Shown one piece after another: positions 33,914 through 40,692 of a DNA stretch of 64,000 nucleotides. The first letter of the stretch is position 1. Each line of letters starts with the position of its first letter. Source of the stretch: Nitrospirillum pindoramense (GTDB taxonomy: Bacteria; Pseudomonadota; Alphaproteobacteria; Azospirillales; Azospirillaceae); assembly GCF_007827955.1 (NCBI RefSeq), contig NZ_VITR01000010.1, forward strand, positions 1-64,000, read 5' to 3'. The translations under genes and the position numbers were made by a program. The notes under the pieces were generated by a model, which made no database searches, had not been told where the DNA came from, and was given only the letters and a program-made list of their open reading frames with translations.

Positions 33914-36454
33914 TTAAAAAACATATTGGACCAGCAGACCGATGGTCTGGACGGTATAGTTCTCCGGAATGACGCCCAGATAGGTGTTGTTGTTGATCGC
34001 GCCGGCCGCCAGCCCGGTGTAATGGAAGTCCACCAACCGCTCATAATTGAAGCGATAGTAGAGGCGATAGGACAGCGCCTCCGACATCTGCCACCGCACG
34101 TCCGTCTGGACGGCGTGGCTGTCATAGGTGATGGCGGGGAAGCGGCTGCCGGCCTGCGCCGGTGACAGCACGCCGAAAAAGGCGCCTGTTCCGGCGTAGG
34201 CGTAATCCAGGGCCGTGCTGGCGCGGGTGAAGGTGTAATCCGCGTTCACCGAGACGACACCCCAGCTGTGGTGCGCGTTCAGGCCAGCCGTGTAATTGTC
34301 GGACCCCACTGTCTCCGTCCAGGCGTTGGCCAGGGGATAGCCCGCCGCACCGGCGCTGCCGCTGGTGCCGGCACCGGTGGCGGCGATGTTGGCCACACCG
34401 CGGTCCTGGTTCTGATAGGTGAAGTAGCCCGTCAGGGTGGTCGCCGCCGACATCTGGTAGGTATAGGCGGTGGTGATGTCGAAGGCGTGGGTGGACCGCA
34501 GGCCATAGGCGGCGTCGTAATCGTCCACCTTCAGGCCGCCGGTCAGTTGCAGGTCGCTGCGCGGGGACAGGATATAGTTGGCCTGGCCGCGCAGCACATG
34601 CTCCGTCCGGTTGGCGATGTCGAACTTGCGCAAGTCGGCCAGCGCGAAGGCCGGATCGCCCGACGGTGTGGCCGGGATATAGCCGGGCAGGGCCGCGGAA
34701 TAATACGGCGTATAGGGATTGGACTGGTAATCGCTGCCGATGCGCCGCGCGAACTCGTACGACAGGCGGGCGGTGCCCCACTCATACCCGGTGGTGCTCA
34801 ACTGGGCCCGGGCGATGTTGTCGTGGGCGTCCGTGATCTCACGCACGGTATGGTCGATGGTGTCGTTCTCGTAACTGAGATCCAGCTTCCAATGCGTGTC
34901 CAGGCGATAGGCCGCCTTGGCCGTCACCTGCAGATTGTTGTTGGCGAACGGCATGTTGCGGATCTGGACCAGGCTGCCGGGGGTCTTCACCTGGTAGACG
35001 CCGCTCAAGGTCGGCACGAAGGGTGCCAGGCCGCCATCGATGGCGATGTAGCCGTACTGCCCCGTCTGGGGGTTGAAGGCGACGTAATTGGTGCGGTTGG
35101 ACTCATCCCGGTCGCGCACCTCCAGCGTCAGGCCCAGGTCGGGGTTGACGGTGTAGTGGTACTGCGCCACCGCGTTCAGGATGTTGATGGCGGCGTTGGC
35201 CGTCGGCTGGCTGAGGGCCGAGGCGCTGTTCCATTGGCTCAAATTGATGGTGTCGGCGCCGCTGGTGATCACGGCGCTGCCGGTGGTCGGCGCCTGCAGG
35301 GCGTCGTCCTGGCGCATCAGGCTGTAGGACAGGCTGGCGGTGAAGCGCGACGAGGGCGACAACTGCATCGCCAGGTCGCCCTTCACGGTATGATAGTCGT
35401 TGTTGGGCGCCAGGCTCAGGCGCCCCATCTGGGGGATGTAGGCGCCGGGGGCGGTGTTGGAGGTCAGGCCCGGATTCTGCCAGGTCAGGTCCAGGATGTC
35501 GTTGCGGAAGAACGAGCCGGCATAGGCCAGGTTCGCCTGGAACCTCTCCTCCCGGTATCGCACCCCTCCCGTGACGTCGACCGTCTGATAGTGGATGGGC
35601 TGGATCAGCTGGGTGGCGCCGTTCTGGAACGGGATGCCGAACGTGGCGCTGATGGGCTGGGTGCCGTTGCGCCGCTCGTCCGAGATTTTCAGGAACAGCT
35701 CGGTATGCTCATCCGCCGTGTAGGTCAGCGAGCTGCCGGCCTTTTCGCGCAGGATGCGCAGGGTGCTGGGGCCCACCGCCGCCGCCACGGCGTTGACCTG
35801 CGCCGGGGTGGACGCGCCCGGCGTCAGGCCGCCGCGCAGGGTCAGGTTGCCGGTGCCCGCCCCATCCCACAGCGACTTGGCCACCGTGGAGAAGGTGTGC
35901 GGAATGCTGTCGAAATAGGCCTGCAGGTCATAGACGCCGTAGCGGCCGACATCCACCTGGAAATACTGGTCGGTGCGGCCGACGTTCTGGCCGAAGGCGG
36001 AGACATGCAGGGCCGTCTTGCGGTCCTCCGCCTCGAACCCCAGGCTGGTGACGGTGAAGCCGTTCTTCCAGTCGCCATACCGATTCAGCGAGGCCGACCG
36101 GCTGTCCTGGCCGAAGGTGCCCATGATGCCGGCCTCGAACCAGCCCAGAGTCCACCAATCGGGGTTGCTCTGGCTCTGCGTCATTTCCGGCGTGTGGTAG
36201 GGCACGGGGTACATCAGGCCCGTGGGCGTGCGAGTCACGTCGTCGATGACCGACAGGCCGTCATCGTCCCGGGCCCGGTTCATGATCTGGCCGGTGGGAT
36301 TCAGGACGTTGCCCGGCCCGCCATAGCCGGTGGTGCCGCTGTCGGCCCGGGCCACCGTCGCCGCGATGGGGGCGCTGGCCATTTCCAGGAGGGCGGCCGT
36401 GACCAGATAGCGCGTCGGCAGCCGCGGGGTGGACTTTTTCTGACGCTGTCTCAT
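33914..36454 (-). CDS. MtrB/PioB-like outer-membrane porin of a porin-cytochrome complex
   Basis: An 846-residue protein. The start ATG 36454 overlaps the decahaem cytochrome stop by 4 bp and gives a signal peptide (basic MRQRQKKSTPRLPTR, then hydrophobic, cleavage near ARADSG). The mature chain is a long series of alternating amphipathic strands with many Tyr/Trp/Asn residues, and it ends in LVQYVF, a terminal aromatic typical of outer-membrane barrels. Size and gene partner fit the MtrB/PioB family, which sheathes a decahaem cytochrome through the outer membrane. No cysteine was found in the chain, so the CXXC seen near the N-terminus of some MtrB proteins is missing. Confidence 0.88.
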   Translation of the reverse strand: MRQRQKKSTPRLPTRYLVTAALLEMASAPIAATVARADSGTTGYGGPGNVLNPTGQIMNRARDDDGLSVIDDVTRTPTGLMYPVPYHTPEMTQSQSNPDWWTLGWFEAGIMGTFGQDSRSASLNRYGDWKNGFTVTSLGFEAEDRKTALHVSAFGQNVGRTDQYFQVDVGRYGVYDLQAYFDSIPHTFSTVAKSLWDGAGTGNLTLRGGLTPGASTPAQVNAVAAAVGPSTLRILREKAGSSLTYTADEHTELFLKISDERRNGTQPISATFGIPFQNGATQLIQPIHYQTVDVTGGVRYREERFQANLAYAGSFFRNDILDLTWQNPGLTSNTAPGAYIPQMGRLSLAPNNDYHTVKGDLAMQLSPSSRFTASLSYSLMRQDDALQAPTTGSAVITSGADTINLSQWNSASALSQPTANAAINILNAVAQYHYTVNPDLGLTLEVRDRDESNRTNYVAFNPQTGQYGYIAIDGGLAPFVPTLSGVYQVKTPGSLVQIRNMPFANNNLQVTAKAAYRLDTHWKLDLSYENDTIDHTVREITDAHDNIARAQLSTTGYEWGTARLSYEFARRIGSDYQSNPYTPYYSAALPGYIPATPSGDPAFALADLRKFDIANRTEHVLRGQANYILSPRSDLQLTGGLKVDDYDAAYGLRSTHAFDITTAYTYQMSAATTLTGYFTYQNQDRGVANIAATGAGTSGSAGAAGYPLANAWTETVGSDNYTAGLNAHHSWGVVSVNADYTFTRASTALDYAYAGTGAFFGVLSPAQAGSRFPAITYDSHAVQTDVRWQMSEALSYRLYYRFNYERLVDFHYTGLAAGAINNNTYLGVIPENYTVQTIGLLVQYVF

Positions 36455-37743
36455 CGTTCGAACCGTGCGCCGGAGGGACTGTTGGACCCGTGGATGTTCA
36501 CGTGGCAGGTTTGGCAGCTGGTGGCGATCAGGCGGGGGTCGGGCCCCGGCCCGCGCGCCATGTTGCCCGCCGTCAGCAGGCCGGAAGGGTGGCCGAACTG
36601 CGAGTGGCACTGCTGGCACAGCACCGGACGCGGCGCGGTCAGCAGGCTTTCGAAGTTGGAGCCGTGCGGCGAATGGCAGTTGAGGCAGCTTTCACGCACC
36701 GGCGCGTGTTCGAACAGGAAGGGCCCGCGCTTGTCGGCATGGCAGGTGAAGCAAACCTCGTTCACGCTGTCGGCCTTCAGCAGGGGGGCGGTGGTCGACC
36801 CATGCGGGTTGTGGCAGTCGGTGCAACTCAGCTTGCCTTCCAGCAGGGGCATGTGCGACCGGCGCGCGAACTCCGCATGCTGGGCCTTGTGGCACTGGAA
36901 GCAGGTCTCGTTGATGCTTTCCCGGGCCGTCAGACCGCGCGCGCCGAAGGTGGTCATGGGGTTGTGGCAGTCGGCGCAGCCCAGCTGATTGCTGTCGTGG
37001 ACGCTGTCATGCCAGAAAATGCGCTGACCGCCGGCGTGGCAGCCCAGGCATTGGCCGTTCTGCTCCGCGATGGGCGTTTTGCTTTTCTTGGAAAAGCTGA
37101 TGATGGTGGTGAGGTCGGACGGGTCCTCCACATGCGCCGAACCCGGGCCGTGGCAGGCCTCGCAGTTCTGCGCCTGAAGCTCCGTGCGCGGGTTCTGCTG
37201 GAAGACCTTGGCGTGGACGGTATGCGCCCAGTTGGTCGCCTCCTGCTGGTGGCAGCTCTCGCAGGTCTCGCGCCCGACATAGGTGCGCTGGGGCTTGTCG
37301 GCGACCTTTGCTGCGACGGGGGCGGCGGCTGGTTCGGCCTTCGCCGCTTCAGGCTTGGGCGTTTCCGCCGCGTAGCTGGCCAGGCGGGTCCATTTGGCGG
37401 CGGTGGGCGCAGACGTGTCCGTGACGCTGACGGTTGAGGCAGCCGGGGCGGGGGTGGTGAATTGCGCCGCCTTCAGGCTGGGGTAATGGCCTTGCGGCAG
37501 GTCGCCGCCGGCAATGCCGCTGGTCGAGGTCGCATCCATGGCGGCGACGCCGGTGTGCAGGGTGGCGATGTCGCTGTCGATGCGTTGCAGGGCATCGGCG
37601 TCGACATGGCCGGCGTGGATGCGGGCCATCTCCGCCCGGAGGGCGGCCTGGTCCGGCGCCAGGGCGGGCGTTTCCGCGCGGGCGGGCGCGGCGCCGGACC
37701 CGGCCACGGCCAGCAGAAGGCTGAGGAAAAGGGCGCGCATCAT
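36451..37743 (-). CDS. MtrA/PioA/DmsE-like periplasmic decahaem c-type cytochrome
   Basis: A 430-residue protein with a signal peptide (FLSLLLAVAGSGAAPARAE). About 135 haem-free residues rich in Ala, Pro and Thr follow. From Cys161 onward there are exactly ten CxxCH motifs: CESCH, CEACH, CLGCH, CADCH, CFQCH, CTDCH, CFTCH, CLNCH, CQQCH and CQTCH. Ten haems with this spacing match the MtrA/PioA/DmsE family, which carries electrons through an MtrB-type porin. The N-terminal extension is reminiscent of PioA of phototrophic iron oxidisers rather than the shorter MtrA. It is translationally coupled by ATGA overlaps to both neighbours. Direction of electron flow (into or out of the cell) cannot be told. 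Confidence 0.93.
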   Translation of the reverse strand: MMRALFLSLLLAVAGSGAAPARAETPALAPDQAALRAEMARIHAGHVDADALQRIDSDIATLHTGVAAMDATSTSGIAGGDLPQGHYPSLKAAQFTTPAPAASTVSVTDTSAPTAAKWTRLASYAAETPKPEAAKAEPAAAPVAAKVADKPQRTYVGRETCESCHQQEATNWAHTVHAKVFQQNPRTELQAQNCEACHGPGSAHVEDPSDLTTIISFSKKSKTPIAEQNGQCLGCHAGGQRIFWHDSVHDSNQLGCADCHNPMTTFGARGLTARESINETCFQCHKAQHAEFARRSHMPLLEGKLSCTDCHNPHGSTTAPLLKADSVNEVCFTCHADKRGPFLFEHAPVRESCLNCHSPHGSNFESLLTAPRPVLCQQCHSQFGHPSGLLTAGNMARGPGPDPRLIATSCQTCHVNIHGSNSPSGARFER

Positions 37744-38150
37744 TGCGGCGCCAGGGATTTGAGGTAGGCGACCACGTCCTGGCGCTGCTGCTCATCGGCC
37801 AGGCTGAAGGGCATCTTGTTGGAAATCGAGGGATCGCCGACGAAGTCGCCCAGGTATTTGTGCGGGTTGACCAGATAGGCGACGATGGCGTCTTCCGTCC
37901 ACACCAGCCCCTTGGCCGCCGCCTGCTTCACGGCGGGGGAATAGCTGTAGCCGGCGATGCTGCCGGCGGGGCGGCCGACGACGCCATACAGGCTGGGCCC
38001 CACCTTGTTCACGCCCTGCTCCGCCGCGTGGCAGGCCGCGCATTTCTTGAACACCGCGGCGCCGGCCGTGGGATCACCCGCGGCATGCGCGGCCGCAGGT
38101 AATCCCGCCAGCATCAGCACGGCGGCAAACAGGTTTCGTTTCGGCGTCAT
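37740..38150 (-). CDS. Mono-haem class I cytochrome c (cytochrome c2-like)
   Basis: A 136-residue protein with a signal peptide (LFAAVLMLAGLPAAAHA), one haem motif CAACH (Cys37, Cys40, His41) and a likely axial Met113 in NKMPFSL. GPSLYGVVGRPAG and the C-terminal VVAYLKSL are standard cytochrome c2 features. It is the first gene of the MtrAB operon and overlaps the decahaem gene by 4 bp. In this position it may take the place of the HiPIP PioC as a soluble periplasmic shuttle (inference from gene order). A GGGGAG ribosome-binding site lies just upstream. Confidence 0.92.
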   Translation of the reverse strand: MTPKRNLFAAVLMLAGLPAAAHAAGDPTAGAAVFKKCAACHAAEQGVNKVGPSLYGVVGRPAGSIAGYSYSPAVKQAAAKGLVWTEDAIVAYLVNPHKYLGDFVGDPSISNKMPFSLADEQQRQDVVAYLKSLAPQ

Positions 38151-38181
38151 AGGTCGGCTCCCCTCAATCCCTGTCCCCTCA

Positions 38182-38207
38182 GACGGGTGGGAGCGGCGGG
38201 ATATTCC
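38182..38207 (-). promoter_or_regulatory. Candidate ECF-type promoter of the cytochrome-MtrAB operon
   Basis: On the minus strand GGAATA (38207-38202), a 16-bp spacer and CGTC (38185-38182). A start near 38174 would leave a leader of about 25 nt before the cytochrome c ATG at 38150. The surrounding bases (GGGGAATA and CGTCTGAGGG) match the sigma gene promoter (GGGGAATA and CGTCTTAGGG) closely. Confidence 0.62.
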
Positions 38208-38292
38208 CCGGACCAGGGGAAAAAAACGCCGGGAGCCGACTTTTTTTAGCGATCCCTGAAGGACGGGACCGCGGGAATGCCGATAAGGCCGG

Positions 38293-38886
38293 TCAGGGTG
38301 TCTTCTTCACCGCGCCGGTCACCGGCGTCCAGGAGGGGGGATCGCTGGCGGGGAAGGAGTCCGCGCTGGCGTCCTCCACCACGTCCCGGTCCGGCTGGTA
38401 GGGCAGCGGCGTGTTCGCCTTGTCGATCAGCGCCGCTTGCCCCGCCGCCATGGCGGACGGAACCACCGGGCCCGGCGTCGTCACCACCGTCTGGTGCCCG
38501 CGGATGCGGGGATCCTCTTGCCGGGCGGGTGCCATAGTGGGCCCGCTCAGCACCTGGCGCATCTGGTGGGTCTGGGGGCGGGGCAGGGGGCGGGCCCTGG
38601 GTTCCGGCTCGCTGATGTCATAGGGAAGGTTGTGGCGCTCGGCATAGGCCACGGCCTCCTCCAGCGTGTCGAAGGCCAGCAGGACGTCCTGCTGCGGGTC
38701 GCCGCCGCCCGCCCAGCCGGTGACGCTGTCGATCTCGTGGGTGGGCTTGGCCTCATAGGTCAACAGCCAGGCCGCCTTGCGGCCGGGGGCGTTCTGCATC
38801 GTCGCGGGCGAGGGCTTGCGGATATAGGCGCGTAGGGGAACGGGAATGCCGACGGGATCGCCGGGGGTCAACAGGGGCTTGGTCAT
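38293..38886 (-). CDS. NDUFS4-like (ETC complex I subunit region) protein with C-terminal extension
   Basis: A 197-residue protein from ATG 38886 (GTG/ATG codons further upstream in frame precede unrelated Arg-rich sequence). Residues about 18-95 resemble the NDUFS4 family conserved region: AYIRKPSPATMQNAPGRKAAWLLTYE, EIDSVTGWAGGGDPQQDVLLAFDTLEEAVAYAERHNLPYDI. In complex I this accessory subunit sits near the NADH module. Here it is not near other nuo genes and has an extra 100-residue tail ending with VEDASADSFPASDPPSW, a motif also found in small uncharacterised proteobacterial proteins. It may therefore be a paralogue with another role. Confidence 0.78.
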   Translation of the reverse strand: MTKPLLTPGDPVGIPVPLRAYIRKPSPATMQNAPGRKAAWLLTYEAKPTHEIDSVTGWAGGGDPQQDVLLAFDTLEEAVAYAERHNLPYDISEPEPRARPLPRPQTHQMRQVLSGPTMAPARQEDPRIRGHQTVVTTPGPVVPSAMAAGQAALIDKANTPLPYQPDRDVVEDASADSFPASDPPSWTPVTGAVKKTP

Positions 38887-39013
38887 GGGATCGGGTCTCC
38901 AACAGGGGAACCCTGCCACAAGCGGCAAAATCCCCGCTCGTTCCGGCCTGGCGCGGTGGAACCTATTCCGCGCCGGCGGATTAAACACCACTTGGCAGCT
39001 TGGCGGAGGGGGC

Positions 39014-39715
39014 ATGGGAAACCGATATGATGCCGATGTCAGCCGGCGCGGGGTGTTGCTCGGCGCGGTGGCATCCGTTGCCTTGACGACGGGCGCGCAT
39101 GGCGGCCAGGCTCTATCCACCGGCGGCGATGGCGCCGCCGCTACCAGCAGCGGTCCGGTGCCCGTGATGACTCCTGTGACGTCGCCCGTAAAAGGCAAAG
39201 TCTCCTTCACCGTGAACGGCAAGGCCGAGACGCTGGAGGTCGATACCCGCACGACCCTGCTGGACGCCCTGCGCGAGCATCTGCGCCTGACAGGCACCAA
39301 GAAGGGATGCGATCATGGCCAGTGCGGCGCCTGCACCGTTATCGTCGACGGGCGGCGCATCAATTCCTGTCTCACCCTGGCGGTCATGCACGAGGGTGGC
39401 AGCGTCACGACGGTGGAGGGGCTGGGCACGCCGGCCCGGCTGCACCCCATGCAGGCCGCTTTCGTGAAACATGATGGGTATCAGTGCGGCTACTGCACCC
39501 CCGGTCAAATCTGTTCAGCCGTCGCCGTGCTTGAGGAGATCAAGGCCGGCATCCCCAGCCATGTCACCGGCGACCTGACGGCGGCGCCACAGATGAGCGC
39601 CACCGAAATGCGGGAGCGGATGAGCGGCAACCTCTGCCGTTGTGGTGCCTATTCCAACATCCTGGACGCCATGGCCGAGGTGGCGGGCCTACAGACCGCG
39701 GGAGGCCCGGCATGA
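39014..39715 (+). CDS. paoA: Periplasmic aldehyde oxidoreductase, 2Fe-2S subunit
   Basis: A 233-residue protein from ATG 39014, preceded by GGAGGGG. A twin-arginine signal ([15 protein letters not shown]) exports the folded, cofactor-loaded enzyme. The plant-type ferredoxin cluster is bound by [11 protein letters not shown] and an upstream/downstream Cys (INSCL), and the second cluster by [11 protein letters not shown] and NLCRCGAY. Layout and length are close to E. coli PaoA (YagT). The gene overlaps the FAD subunit gene by 4 bp. The complete enzyme oxidises aromatic and aliphatic aldehydes to acids in the periplasm, by family knowledge. Confidence 0.9.
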   Translation: MGNRYDADVSRRGVLLGAVASVALTTGAHGGQALSTGGDGAAATSSGPVPVMTPVTSPVKGKVSFTVNGKAETLEVDTRTTLLDALREHLRLTGTKKGCDHGQCGACTVIVDGRRINSCLTLAVMHEGGSVTTVEGLGTPARLHPMQAAFVKHDGYQCGYCTPGQICSAVAVLEEIKAGIPSHVTGDLTAAPQMSATEMRERMSGNLCRCGAYSNILDAMAEVAGLQTAGGPA

Positions 39716-40689
39716 GGCCCTTCACCTATGAGCGGGCCGCGTCCCCGGCCGATGCCGCGGCCAAGGCGGCCAGCATCCCCGGCGCCCACTTCATCGCCGG
39801 CGGCACCAACCTGCTGGACCTGATGAAGCTGCAGATCGAGACGCCAGCACATCTGATCGATGTGAACGGTCTAGGCCTGGACACGATCGAAGAGACGCCG
39901 GACGGCGGCCTGCGTATCGGCGCCCTGGTGCGCAACACCGACTTGGCCGCCGATGCACGGGTGCGCCGCCATTACGGGGTGCTCAGCCGCGCCCTGGTGG
40001 CCGGCGCGTCTGGGCAATTGCGCAATGTCGCCACCACGGCCGGCAACCTGCTGCAGCGGACCCGCTGCCCCTATTTCTATGACCCCAACCAGCCGTGCAA
40101 CAAGCGCCAGCCCGGCAGCGGCTGCTCCGCCATCGGCGGCGTCACGCGAAGCCTGGGCGTCATCGGCACCAGCAACGCCTGTATCGCCACCCATCCCAGC
40201 GACATGGCGGTGGCCATGCGCGTGCTGGACGCGACGGTCGAAACCGTCCGCCCGGACGGCGGCAGCCGCGCCATCCCCATCGCCGACCTTCACCGGCTGC
40301 CCGGCGACGCCCCGCATGTGGAAACCGTGCTGGAGCGGGGGGAACTGATCACCGCCGTGACGCTGCCCCGGCCGGTGGGCGGGGCGCAGCTGTACCACAA
40401 GGTGCGGGACCGGGCCTCCTACGCCTTCGCCCTGGTGTCCGTCGCCGCCATCGTGCAACCCGATGGCGGCGACGGGGGCGGAAATGGGATCGCCTGGGGT
40501 CGGGTGGCGCTGGGCGGGGTGGCGCCCAAGCCCTGGCGGGTGGAGGCGGCGGAAGCGCACCTGAAGCAGGGGGCCAAGCAGACGACCGCCCTGCTGTTGG
40601 CCGGTGCGCGGCCGACACCGGACAACGCATTCAAGATCAAGTTGGCGGAGCGCACGCTGGCCGCCGTGCTGAGAGAGGCGAGGGCCTGA
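39712..40689 (+). CDS. paoB: Periplasmic aldehyde oxidoreductase, FAD-binding subunit
   Basis: A 325-residue protein of the CO-dehydrogenase/xanthine-dehydrogenase medium subunit family. [17 protein letters not shown] is the FAD-binding loop and [17 protein letters not shown] the second FAD motif. The stretch [26 protein letters not shown] has the Cys ligands for the extra 4Fe-4S cluster that distinguishes PaoB (YagS) and related enzymes. There is no signal peptide, so it is exported together with the Tat-bearing small subunit, as is known for PaoABC. Confidence 0.9.
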   Translation: MRPFTYERAASPADAAAKAASIPGAHFIAGGTNLLDLMKLQIETPAHLIDVNGLGLDTIEETPDGGLRIGALVRNTDLAADARVRRHYGVLSRALVAGASGQLRNVATTAGNLLQRTRCPYFYDPNQPCNKRQPGSGCSAIGGVTRSLGVIGTSNACIATHPSDMAVAMRVLDATVETVRPDGGSRAIPIADLHRLPGDAPHVETVLERGELITAVTLPRPVGGAQLYHKVRDRASYAFALVSVAAIVQPDGGDGGGNGIAWGRVALGGVAPKPWRVEAAEAHLKQGAKQTTALLLAGARPTPDNAFKIKLAERTLAAVLREARA

Positions 40690-40692
40690 GCC

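Noticed and set aside
34696-34722. GGAATA sequences inside coding genes (for example in the MtrB-like gene, at 4383 and at 33670)
   Set aside because: No CGTC at the right distance; within coding sequence.
38207-38245. Hairpin TCCCC/GGGGA plus A- and T-runs upstream of the cytochrome gene as a terminator
   Set aside because: The T-run lies on the wrong side of the hairpin for either strand and the sequence overlaps the candidate ECF promoter.
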